Part shown: piece after piece, positions 1 through 5,650 of the stretch | How positions within the stretch are numbered: the stretch's first letter is position 1 | How the letters are laid out: every line of letters starts with the position of its first letter | From: Candidatus Eiseniibacteriota bacterium | GTDB lineage: Bacteria > Joyebacterota > Joyebacteria > Joyebacterales > Joyebacteraceae | Direction: 5' to 3' | DNA: 5,661 bases | Assembly: GCA_030639555.1 (NCBI GenBank) | Contig: DAOWCM010000148.1 | Location: forward strand, 1-5,661 | Notes under the pieces: model-generated | What the model saw: only the letters and a program-made list of their open reading frames with translations | The model's database searches: none | Told to the model about the DNA's origin: nothing | Translations under genes and position numbers: made by a program

Positions 1-451
1 GGACGGGGTCAAGGTCGAGTACTACGGGAGCACGGCTCCCCTGAGACAGGTGGCCAACATCAGTGTTCCTGAGGCGCGTCTTCTGGTCGTTCAACCCTGG
101 GACAAGAAGATAACCGGTGACATAGAGAAGGCGATCCGTTCGGCCGACCTGGGGCTGAACCCGTCCAGCGACGGGAACCTCATCCGCGTGCCCATCCCGG
201 CGCTGACCGAGGAGAGGCGCAAGGAGATGGTCCGCTACGTGCACAAGCTCGCCGAGGAGGGGCGCGTCGCGATCCGAAACGTCCGGCGCGACGTCAACGA
301 AGCCCTCAAGAAGAAGCACAAGGACGGGGATATCTCCGAGGACGACTTCCACCGTGCTCGCGACAAGACAGTCCAGGAGCTGACAGACGAGCACATCCAC
401 GAGATCGACCACGTTCTCGCGGCGAAGGAAACTGAGTTGATGGAGGTCTGA
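1..451 (+). CDS. frr: Ribosome recycling factor, 5'-truncated by the window edge
   Basis: Ribosome recycling factor works with EF-G to split the post-termination ribosome so that its subunits can be reused; it acts in the cytoplasm. The open frame enters from the left edge (first full codon at base 2) and ends at TGA 449-451, giving 149 residues of a protein that is usually about 185 residues, so roughly the first 35 residues lie outside the window. The visible part begins DGVKVEYYGS, then has the family stretches ANISVPEAR, VQPWDK, AIRSADLGLNP and RVPIPALTEERR, followed by the long charged helix containing VRYVHKLAEEGRVAIRNVRRD that belongs to the three-helix bundle. No frameshift or missing motif is seen. 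A GTG at base 50 is an internal valine codon, not the start. Identification is near certain from the conserved blocks. It is the first visible gene of the operon, whose promoter must lie to the left. Confidence 0.97.
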   Translation, partial: DGVKVEYYGSTAPLRQVANISVPEARLLVVQPWDKKITGDIEKAIRSADLGLNPSSDGNLIRVPIPALTEERRKEMVRYVHKLAEEGRVAIRNVRRDVNEALKKKHKDGDISEDDFHRARDKTVQELTDEHIHEIDHVLAAKETELMEV

Positions 452-455
452 CACG

Positions 456-469
456 GGCGCTTGAGCGCC
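456..469. repeat. GC-rich palindrome just after frr
   Basis: GGCGCTTGAGCGCC is a perfect inverted repeat that can fold into a 5-6 bp stem with a TTGA tetraloop, starting 4 bases after the frr stop. The bases after it (AGTTCGGG) are not T-rich, so it does not look like a standard intrinsic terminator. It could be an mRNA-stabilising or attenuating hairpin between frr and the ferredoxin, or chance in GC-rich DNA. Confidence 0.4.
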
Positions 470-514
470 AGTTCGGGCACAATGGCAGCACCGGTACCAA
501 GTGAGTTCTTCATC

Positions 515-522
515 AGGAGGTG
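515..522 (+). promoter_or_regulatory. Very strong ribosome binding site of the ferredoxin gene
   Basis: AGGAGGTG is an eight-base match to the complement of the 16S rRNA 3' end. The AGGAGG core ends 6 bases before the GTG at 527, and this fixes that GTG as the start over the in-frame GTG at 536. It is the best such site in the window, suggesting that the ferredoxin is made in larger amounts than its neighbours. Confidence 0.85.
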
Positions 523-526
523 GTAA

Positions 527-700
527 GTGGCATATGTGATCACCGACGCCTGCACGGCGTGTGGCGCTTGCGTCAGCGCGTGCCCGGTCGAGGCGATCTC
601 CGAGGGCGAGGACAAGTACGTCATCGACCCGGAAGCCTGCACGGACTGCGGGCTGTGCGCCGAAGAGTGCCCGTTTGATGCAATCGAGCCGGGTAAGTAG
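527..700 (+). CDS. Small 2[4Fe-4S] bacterial-type ferredoxin
   Basis: This 57-residue protein is a low-potential electron carrier of the clostridial 2[4Fe-4S] type, cytoplasmic, with no signal peptide. It starts MAYVITDACTACGACVSACP. Two complete cluster motifs, CxxCxxCxxxCP, are present: Cys9, 12, 15, 19 with Pro20, and Cys38, 41, 44, 48 with Pro49. As is known for the fold, the first three cysteines of one motif and the fourth of the other bind each cluster. The two halves show the internal repeat usual for the family (ACPVEAI and ECPFDAI). Length and composition (acidic, few basic residues) are typical. GTG 527 is chosen because of the strong ribosome binding site; the stop is TAG 698-700. 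It lies 75 bases after frr and before uppS, an unusual place for a ferredoxin. Its partner is unknown; an iron-sulfur enzyme such as IspG or IspH is only a guess from the isoprenoid genes nearby. Confidence 0.95.
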   Translation: MAYVITDACTACGACVSACPVEAISEGEDKYVIDPEACTDCGLCAEECPFDAIEPGK

Positions 701-804
701 GGCGTAGGTTGAGCACAAGGCGACCATTTGGGGGCGGCTGGCGATGGTCGGCCGTCCCCGCGTTTCACCCCGAAGCGATGCCGGCAGAGGCGACTGTTGC
801 AGAC

Positions 805-1563
805 ATGACACGGAAGAAGCCAGACCACACCTCAGGGAAGCTCGCGATTGACCACGACCTCCTGCCGCGCCACGTGGCCATCATCATGGACGGCAACGGC
901 AGGTGGGCTCGGAGGCGCGGCTTGCCGCGCGTCGCGGGACACGCGGCCGCCACCGCGTCCGTGAGAGACGTTGTGGCCGCCGCCGCCGAGCTCGGGCTTT
1001 CGGAGCTCACCCTCTACACGTTCTCGATGCAGAACTGGACCCGGCCCAGATCAGAGGTCGCGGGCCTCATGCATCTTCTCGACCAGACCCTGCGTGAGCA
1101 GGTCGACGACATGGACGGGGACAACATCCGTCTGAACGCGATCGGCCGTCTCGACCGCCTTCCGAAATACGTGCGCAGTCGCCTGGACGCGAGCATCGAG
1201 CGACTGTCCGGCAACACAGGCCTCAGACTGAACCTGGCCATCAGTTACGGGGGGCGCGCCGAGATTCTGGACGCCGCCCGCGGGATCGCGGAGGCGGCGT
1301 GCCGGGGCGACGTGAGGCCGGGAGACATAGACGAAGACATCTTCCGTGGTTTCCTGTACTCTCCCGATGTTCCGGATCCTGACTTACTGATCCGCACGAG
1401 CGGGGAGCGGCGCATCAGCAATTTCTTATTGTGGCAGATAGCCTACAGTGAGATATACATCACGAAGGTGCTATGGCCCGACTTCCGCAGGCGCCACCTG
1501 TATGAAGCTCTGGTCGACTACCAGCGGCGCGACCGTCGTTTCGGCGGCATCGGCGGCGACTAG
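805..1563 (+). CDS. uppS: Undecaprenyl diphosphate synthase (cis-prenyltransferase)
   Basis: UppS condenses farnesyl diphosphate with eight isopentenyl diphosphates, in cis, to give undecaprenyl diphosphate, the lipid carrier for peptidoglycan and other wall polymers; it is cytoplasmic and membrane-associated. With the ATG at 805 the protein has 252 residues, the normal length, and its key residues fall on the numbers used for the Micrococcus luteus enzyme: Asp29-Gly-Asn-Gly-Arg33-Trp, His46, Ser74, Asn77, Trp78, Arg80, Arg197, Arg203, Ser205 and Glu216 (Mg-binding with Asp29). The C-terminal signature RISNFLLWQIAYSEIY is intact. Gln76 replaces the usual Glu of the FSxENW motif. The start is uncertain: ATG 778 and TTG 709 are in frame, but none has a clear ribosome binding site, and residues encoded by 709-804 resemble no UppS N terminus known to me. 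The stop TAG is 18 bases before cdsA. Confidence 0.95.
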   Translation: MTRKKPDHTSGKLAIDHDLLPRHVAIIMDGNGRWARRRGLPRVAGHAAATASVRDVVAAAAELGLSELTLYTFSMQNWTRPRSEVAGLMHLLDQTLREQVDDMDGDNIRLNAIGRLDRLPKYVRSRLDASIERLSGNTGLRLNLAISYGGRAEILDAARGIAEAACRGDVRPGDIDEDIFRGFLYSPDVPDPDLLIRTSGERRISNFLLWQIAYSEIYITKVLWPDFRRRHLYEALVDYQRRDRRFGGIGGD

Positions 1564-1567
1564 TCAA

Positions 1568-1572
1568 AGAGG
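1568..1572 (+). promoter_or_regulatory. Ribosome binding site of cdsA
   Basis: AGAGG lies 9 bases before the ATG at 1582 in the short uppS-cdsA gap and supports that start. Confidence 0.6.
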
Positions 1573-1581
1573 TAGTAGAGC

Positions 1582-2415
1582 ATGGGTATCGACCGACGAC
1601 AGCTCACAGCGCGACTTCTGACAGCATCGGTCGGTGTGCCTGTCACGGTCATCTGTTCGCTCGTGGGCGGCATCCCGTTCCTGCTGGCCATGAATCTCGT
1701 GATCGGGGTCGGCCTCTTCGAGTTCTACCGCATGATGGAGGCCAAGGGCATCAGGCCGTTCAAGACCGTCGGGGTCGCGGCCGGCCTGGTAGTATCCTGG
1801 TACGTCTACTTCCAGGGCGGTGTCTTCTCGGGGCTCTTCATCACTCTGATGCTCATCACGATCATGGGGATGGAGCTCTTCAGACGTGACGGGGAGTTCG
1901 CCGTCTTTCACATATCGACGACCATTCTGGGTGTCTTCTACGTCGCCTGGCTTGGCAGCCACATCATCCTTCTGAGGCGGCTCGGCGAGGGTGTCGTGGG
2001 CGCGGACCTGGGCGGGTTCTTCGTTATACTCGCCTTCACCCTGGCGTGGGGGACCGACACGGGCGCCTACTTCGTCGGGAACGCCATCGGTAAGAAGAGG
2101 CTTCTTCCTCGAGTGAGCCCCAGCAAGTCGGTCGAGGGCGCTCTGGGCGGCGTCGTGGCCGCGGTAGCAGTTGCCTTCATCGCCAGGGCCACGATCGTTC
2201 CACTTCTGACAGTCGTGGATGCGCTGGTGCTCGGCCTGGTCGCCCCGGTCATGGGCGTTCTCGGAGACCTCGTTGAATCACTGATGAAACGCGACGTCCG
2301 GATCAAGGACACGTCGCACGCGCTGCCGGGGCACGGGGGGATGCTCGACCGTTTCGATAGCGTCTTGTTCGTCGCTCCATTCGTCTACTACTACCTGAGG
2401 TTCCTGGTGGTGTAG
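1582..2415 (+). CDS. cdsA: Phosphatidate cytidylyltransferase (CDP-diglyceride synthase)
   Basis: CdsA is an integral membrane enzyme that makes CDP-diacylglycerol from CTP and phosphatidic acid, the branch point for phospholipids. The 277-residue product has the usual length. It begins with a short basic N terminus (residues 1-11), then a series of hydrophobic segments, roughly at 13-47, 63-98, 111-131, 142-167, 189-222 and 260-277, fitting the multi-helix family fold. The conserved block GTDTGAYFVGNAIGKKRL is at 157-174, with SPSKSVEGALGG at 179-190. The full CdsA signature runs from Ser233 to Asp259: KR at 236-237, KD at 242-243, then PGHGG at 249-253 and DRFD at 256-259, with the acidic metal-binding residues present. 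The ATG has an AGAGG site 9 bases upstream. It lies 18 bases after uppS, so the two are almost surely co-transcribed. The TAG stop at 2413-2415 leaves a 49-base gap to the proposed dxr start. Confidence 0.97.
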   Translation: MGIDRRQLTARLLTASVGVPVTVICSLVGGIPFLLAMNLVIGVGLFEFYRMMEAKGIRPFKTVGVAAGLVVSWYVYFQGGVFSGLFITLMLITIMGMELFRRDGEFAVFHISTTILGVFYVAWLGSHIILLRRLGEGVVGADLGGFFVILAFTLAWGTDTGAYFVGNAIGKKRLLPRVSPSKSVEGALGGVVAAVAVAFIARATIVPLLTVVDALVLGLVAPVMGVLGDLVESLMKRDVRIKDTSHALPGHGGMLDRFDSVLFVAPFVYYYLRFLVV

Positions 2416-2453
2416 TCGGCCGGTCCAGGCGGCTCGCACAACACAACCTGTAT

Positions 2454-2458
2454 GGGAG
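2454..2458 (+). promoter_or_regulatory. Ribosome binding site that points to an ATC start of dxr
   Basis: GGGAG (core GGAG 2455-2458) is the only Shine-Dalgarno-like site in the cdsA-dxr gap. Counting 6 bases on from it falls exactly on ATC 2465, in frame with dxr. The ATG at 2452 overlaps this site, is out of frame with dxr and has no ribosome binding site of its own. Confidence 0.6.
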
Positions 2459-2464
2459 CGCTCT

Positions 2465-3676
2465 ATCTCGTCACGCAAGCGCATAGCGATTCTTGGGTCC
2501 ACGGGCTCGATCGGGCGAAGTGTGCTGTCCGTCGTCGAGTCCAATCCGGACGTGTTCGAGGTTGTGAGCCTCTCCGCGCTGAAGAGCGCTGAGCTCCTTG
2601 CCGTACAGGCGAAGCAGTTCGGTGTCACGAGAGTCGCCATCGGTGAGGAAGCAGCCGGCGATGCGGCACTGGAGGGCGACCTCGAGGTCGGAGTGGGCGA
2701 GGAGGCGCTGGTGGCGCTTGCGTCCGATCCCGAGGCGGATCTTGTGGTGAACGCGCTGGTCGGCGCGGCCGGCCTGCCCGTGACCGCGGCTGCAGTCAGG
2801 GCCGGCAAGAGGCTGGCCATCGCCAACAAGGAGTCGCTCGTGATGGCGGGCGGGCTCGTTACGAGCCTCGCCGGTCGGACGGGCAGCGAACTGATACCGG
2901 TCGACAGCGAGCACAGTTCCATATTCCGCTGTCTCAGGGGGACCGCGTCTGGCGAGGTCAGCGGTATCGTGCTGACGGCTTCCGGCGGCCCGTTGCGTGA
3001 CCTGCCTATCGACGAGATGGCGTCTGCTGCCGTCGAGGCGGTTCTGTCGCACCCCACCTGGGACATGGGCGAGAAGATAACGGTCGATTCCGCCACGCTC
3101 GTCAACAAGGCGATGGAGGTTCTGGAGGCCATGTGGCTCTTCGACCTCTCGCTGGATAAGATCGATGTGGTCATGCACCGGGAGTCCGTGGTGCACTCCC
3201 TCGTCCGTCTTCGAGACGGCAGCCTTCTGGCGCATCTTGGTTCGCCCGACATGCGCGTTCCGATCCAGTACGCTCTTTTCTACCCCGACGCGCCCAGAGT
3301 CTCGTTCGATGAGTTCCGGCCCGCGGAGATGGGGACGCTGAACTTCGGCCCCGTCGAACCTGAGCGGTATCCCTGCTTCGACCTGATCCTCGCGAGCGCA
3401 CGCGAGGGAGGGACTTCACCGACGACCGCGGTGGCAGCGGACGAGGTCGCCGTTGGTGCGTTCCTTGAGCGCAGGATCCGCTTCGGCGACATCGCTACCG
3501 TCATTGCCGGGACTCTGGATGCGGAGGGGACCGGCCCCGCCAAGGACCTGGCCGCCGTCTTCGAGGCCGAGCGGAGCGCCAGGGCCACGGCTGCTGAGAT
3601 CGTCAATGACATCGCCGGTCGCGCGGCCCACGGGCACGCGGGCGCGGCATTCACCACCGGCCACTCCGGAGTCTGA
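2465..3676 (+). CDS. dxr: 1-deoxy-D-xylulose 5-phosphate reductoisomerase, apparent ATC start
   Basis: Dxr converts DXP to 2-C-methyl-D-erythritol 4-phosphate with NADPH and a divalent metal, the committed step of the MEP isoprenoid pathway; it is cytoplasmic. Read from ATC 2465 the protein has 403 residues (E. coli about 398). The NADPH loop GSTGSIG is at 11-17, ANKES at 120-124, and metal ligands Asp147, Glu149 and Glu218 match E. coli Asp150, Glu152 and Glu231. Substrate residues Ser173, His196, Ser209, Asn214 and Lys215 keep a constant 13-residue offset from E. coli. The flexible loop HPTWDMGEK is at 196-204, and GSPDMRVPIQYAL follows. The frame is open from 2399, but holds no ATG, GTG, TTG or CTG before GTG 2522, which lies after the NADPH loop and cannot give a working enzyme. 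ATC 2465 has a GGGAG site six bases upstream and gives MSSRKRIAILGSTG, a normal N terminus. A sequencing error is the main alternative. rseP follows after 5 bases. Confidence 0.93.
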   Translation: MSSRKRIAILGSTGSIGRSVLSVVESNPDVFEVVSLSALKSAELLAVQAKQFGVTRVAIGEEAAGDAALEGDLEVGVGEEALVALASDPEADLVVNALVGAAGLPVTAAAVRAGKRLAIANKESLVMAGGLVTSLAGRTGSELIPVDSEHSSIFRCLRGTASGEVSGIVLTASGGPLRDLPIDEMASAAVEAVLSHPTWDMGEKITVDSATLVNKAMEVLEAMWLFDLSLDKIDVVMHRESVVHSLVRLRDGSLLAHLGSPDMRVPIQYALFYPDAPRVSFDEFRPAEMGTLNFGPVEPERYPCFDLILASAREGGTSPTTAVAADEVAVGAFLERRIRFGDIATVIAGTLDAEGTGPAKDLAAVFEAERSARATAAEIVNDIAGRAAHGHAGAAFTTGHSGV

Positions 3677-3681
3677 CACTG

Positions 3682-5007
3682 ATGATACGCTTCTACCTCT
3701 ACGCGATAGTGTTCAATCTGGGGATCCTCATCTTCGTGCACGAACTCGGGCACTATCTGGCCGCGCGGGCTTCGGGTGTCACCGTTGAGCGCTTCTCGAT
3801 GGGCTTCGGCCCGCGCATCCTCAAGTTCACGCGTGGTGCGACGGAGTACGCCATCTCCGCGATACCCTTCGGTGGCTACGTGAAGATGGCGGGCATGGAA
3901 CAACCGGCCGAGGGCGATGCGACGGAGCTCAGTCCCGACACGTTCCTTGGCAAGCGCATCGGCATCCGCGCTGTCATCGTTGCGGCGGGACCGATCACGA
4001 ACCTCGTCTGGGCAGTGCTGGTCGCCACCGGCCTCCTCCTGGTCACGGGGATCCAGACCCTGGGCGAGCCGGTCGTGGGAGAGGTGGAGGAGGATTCGCC
4101 GGCCGCCGTCGCGGGCCTTCTCCCGCGTGACCGCATCCTGTCGGTCGGTGGGACGGACGTCGGGAGCTGGGAGGACGTGGTCACGCTCGCCGCCCTGGAC
4201 GAGGACGGGTCTGTCGACCTCGTTGTGAGCCGCGGTGGGGACCCCGGCGTGGTCGCCGAGGTCACTCTCGTGGTTATCGGGAACGAGGAGACGGGCGAAC
4301 TCGACCTCGGACTGACGGCGTACGTCCCGTCCGTCGTGGGCGACGTGCTGAGCGGTGGCCCGGCGGACAGAGCCGGGATCAGAGCCGGTGACCGGGTTCT
4401 TTCCATAGACGACGCCAGGGTCGAAAGCTGGAGCGAACTCGGCGGCATCATCTACGAGAGCCTCGGCGAAGAGCTGACCATCGTCTGGGAGCGCGACAGC
4501 GAGGTGATGAGCGCCGTCGTCGTCCCCGAGGAGGGTGACGAGCCCATTGGCACCACGGACGTGCGGACCGTCGGCATGATCGGCATAATGCGCCCGTGGG
4601 AGACCAGGCGACTCGGCCCCGGCGAGGCCTTCGTGACGGCCGTCAGGTTCACCGCGTTCAACCTGCGGATGATAGTGGAGTTCTTCGTCGGGCTGGCGAC
4701 CGGACAGGTCTCGGGGAGTATGGTGGGCGGGCCCATCAAGGTGATCCAGCTGGCCAGTGAGAGCGCCAGGTGGGGGGCAACCTACTTCTTCGGATTCATG
4801 GCGTTCATGTCGCTCAACCTGTTCCTCATCAACATGCTGCCGCTTCCGATCCTGGACGGCGGTCACCTGCTTCTCATGGCGCTCGAGAAGGTGCGGCGCC
4901 GCGGGCTCACCGAGAGGCAGCTCAAGGTCTGGCAGCAGGCCGGTCTCGTCTTCTTTGCCGGACTGATGGTCTTCCTGCTCGTCCGTGACGCTCTCACGTT
5001 CGGTTAG
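3682..5007 (+). CDS. rseP: RseP/RasP-type site-2 intramembrane metalloprotease with two PDZ domains
   Basis: Zinc protease of the site-2 family that cleaves transmembrane segments, for example anti-sigma factors in envelope stress signalling and remnant signal peptides; it acts in the inner membrane. The 441-residue product (E. coli RseP is 450) has a first membrane helix at about 4-24 carrying the zinc motif HELGH at 20-24, with Glu21 catalytic. The GFGP and IPFGGYVKMAG loops, typical of the family, are at 41-44 and 61-71. A second helix is at about 95-121, then PDZ1 at about 128-200 (ending with AAVAGLLPRDRIL in its core) and PDZ2 at about 215-282 (ADRAGIRAGDRVL). The C-terminal membrane part holds NMLPLPILDGGH at 384-395, with the third zinc ligand Asp392, and a last helix at about 419-435. 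ATG 3682 has GGAG at 3668-3671 and sits 5 bases after the dxr stop, so translation is probably coupled. Its substrate is not encoded nearby in any form I recognise. This is the last gene of the + strand operon in the window. Confidence 0.97.
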   Translation: MIRFYLYAIVFNLGILIFVHELGHYLAARASGVTVERFSMGFGPRILKFTRGATEYAISAIPFGGYVKMAGMEQPAEGDATELSPDTFLGKRIGIRAVIVAAGPITNLVWAVLVATGLLLVTGIQTLGEPVVGEVEEDSPAAVAGLLPRDRILSVGGTDVGSWEDVVTLAALDEDGSVDLVVSRGGDPGVVAEVTLVVIGNEETGELDLGLTAYVPSVVGDVLSGGPADRAGIRAGDRVLSIDDARVESWSELGGIIYESLGEELTIVWERDSEVMSAVVVPEEGDEPIGTTDVRTVGMIGIMRPWETRRLGPGEAFVTAVRFTAFNLRMIVEFFVGLATGQVSGSMVGGPIKVIQLASESARWGATYFFGFMAFMSLNLFLINMLPLPILDGGHLLLMALEKVRRRGLTERQLKVWQQAGLVFFAGLMVFLLVRDALTFG

Positions 5008-5053
5008 AGGCTCAGAAGCCGGCGTCAGGATCAGCGCCCGTCCTCCGCCGTCG

Positions 5054-5473
5054 TCACCGCCCCTCGGCGCCGCCGGTGCTTCCTCCGGCCGCGCTTCTAA
5101 GCTCACCGATCCTTCTGTCCACTTCATGTTCGATCTCTACCCATGTCTTCGGGCGCGAGCGGAGTGATCGAGCGAATTCCTCCACTTCCTCGCGCGAGTG
5201 CCCCCTGCTGCCCAGCTCGATCGCCCGTGATGCGGCGTCCTCGCCCGACAGCCCCTCCTCAACCGCGATCGTCAGCGCGGCGATGTGAGCGATGTAGTCC
5301 TGTTCCGTCATTGAGGGTACGCCGGAAGACCCGGTCGTAGCCGGGGCGCCGGACTCCGCGGCCCCTCCATCAGGTTCGCAGCCGCCCGTTATGAGAATGG
5401 CGAGCGCGAGCGCCGCGGCCGCCGTCCGAACGCCCGTCCCCGTTCTTCCTTCGCACGCGCGCAGTTGAATCAC
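5054..5473 (-). CDS. Small predicted lipoprotein with a helical domain, function unknown
   Basis: This 139-residue protein runs convergent to rseP, its TGA lying 46 bases beyond the rseP stop. The N terminus has arginines at 5, 10 and 16, a hydrophobic stretch TAAAALALAILITGGC at 17-32, and a probable lipidated Cys32 (lipobox ITGGC, imperfect because Thr is at -3). A Gly/Ala/Ser-rich linker covers 33-54. Residues 55-127 look all-helical and charged, with two helices joined at GHSREEVEEF (91-100) and a closing segment around WVEIEHEVDRRIGEL. This pattern (hydrophobic helix, then a turn before S/T-x-E-E-x-x-x-F, then W-x-x-I) reminds me of small DUF4296-like lipoproteins, but this is a resemblance only. 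GTG 5473 is chosen because GGAG lies 9 bases upstream and it puts a proper signal peptide at the start; an upstream in-frame ATG at 5566 would add 31 residues that overlap the promoter region. Probably an envelope protein anchored by lipid; no function can be assigned. Confidence 0.75.
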   Translation of the reverse strand: MIQLRACEGRTGTGVRTAAAALALAILITGGCEPDGGAAESGAPATTGSSGVPSMTEQDYIAHIAALTIAVEEGLSGEDAASRAIELGSRGHSREEVEEFARSLRSRPKTWVEIEHEVDRRIGELRSAAGGSTGGAEGR

Positions 5474-5482
5474 CGTTTTGTT

Positions 5483-5486
5483 CTCC
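5483..5486 (-). promoter_or_regulatory. Ribosome binding site of the lipoprotein gene
   Basis: On the minus strand GGAG lies 9 bases upstream of GTG 5473. It supports that start over the longer reading frame that begins at 5566. Confidence 0.6.
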
Positions 5487-5519
5487 GCGTCGTAGACAGT
5501 GTGAGAGCTTGAGAGCACC

Positions 5520-5548
5520 ATCATCGCGGCCGAGAGCGGCGAAGTCAA
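5520..5548 (-). promoter_or_regulatory. Probable sigma70-type promoter of the lipoprotein gene
   Basis: On the minus strand TTGACT (5548-5543, five of six consensus bases) is followed after exactly 17 bases by GATGAT (5525-5520, four of six bases of TATAAT). Transcription would begin near 5513, leaving a leader of about 40 bases before GTG 5473. The -10 box is imperfect, so this is weaker than the promoter on the other strand. Confidence 0.5.
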
Positions 5549-5562
5549 CCGCTGGAGTTGAC
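5544..5562. repeat. Inverted repeat joining two divergent -35 boxes
   Basis: GTCAAC at 5544-5549 and GTTGAC at 5557-5562 form perfect 6-base arms separated by 7 bases. Each arm overlaps the -35 hexamer of one of the two divergent promoters, so the symmetry may come simply from two consensus -35 boxes facing away from each other. A dimeric regulator could also bind there and control both promoters. Confidence 0.55.
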
Positions 5563-5586
5563 ACACTGTGAGGCGATGCCTAGAAT
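5558..5586 (+). promoter_or_regulatory. Strong sigma70-type promoter for the gene at the right edge
   Basis: A perfect -35 box TTGACA (5558-5563) is followed after a 17-base spacer by TAGAAT (5581-5586, five of six bases of TATAAT). Transcription should begin near 5593, giving a leader of about 58 bases before ATG 5651. Spacing and matches are near ideal. The position, in a gap between divergent genes, fits well. Confidence 0.8.
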
Positions 5587-5636
5587 GAACCTCATAGAGG
5601 CACCCTTCTTCGCCTAAGCAGCCGACCGGAGCCCCC

Positions 5637-5642
5637 GGGAGG
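5637..5642 (+). promoter_or_regulatory. Ribosome binding site of the right-edge gene
   Basis: GGGAGG ends 8 bases before ATG 5651. It argues for ATG 5651 over ATG 5643, which is immediately next to it and therefore too close. The nearby CCGG (5626-5629) and CCGG (5635-5638) could pair and partly cover the site, but the stem is only 4 bp. Confidence 0.65.
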
Positions 5643-5650
5643 ATGTCGAG

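Noticed and set aside
452..526. A separate promoter for the ferredoxin in the frr-ferredoxin gap
   Set aside because: TTGAGC at 461-466 resembles a -35 box, but no -10 box lies at 16-18 bases; the nearest, CACAAT, is only 11 bases away.
2452..2454. ATG in the cdsA-dxr gap as the start of dxr
   Set aside because: It is in a different frame from dxr, overlaps the GGGAG site and has no ribosome binding site of its own. It would need an indel or a +1 shift to produce Dxr.
2278..3252. Overlapping minus-strand frames of 324 and 254 codons opposite dxr
   Set aside because: Both are shadows of dxr, low in complexity (Ser, Ala, Thr, Arg rich), without supported ribosome binding sites or family motifs.
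5008..5053. Terminator between the convergent rseP and lipoprotein genes
   Set aside because: Only weak stems are present (GGCT/AGCC with a 4-base loop at 5009-5020; GGCG/CGCC with a 10-base loop), with no T-tract on either strand.
3280..5127. A 615-codon open frame on the minus strand, antisense to dxr and rseP
   Set aside because: It lies opposite two certain genes, is rich in His, Asp, Glu, Arg and Pro as expected from the complement of GC-rich codons, and shows no recognisable domain. Long antisense frames are common in GC-rich DNA.
5474..5566. N-terminal extension of the lipoprotein from ATG 5566
   Set aside because: The extra 31 residues would precede the signal peptide, cover the predicted promoter and show no protein character. 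GTG 5473 with GGAG upstream is better.
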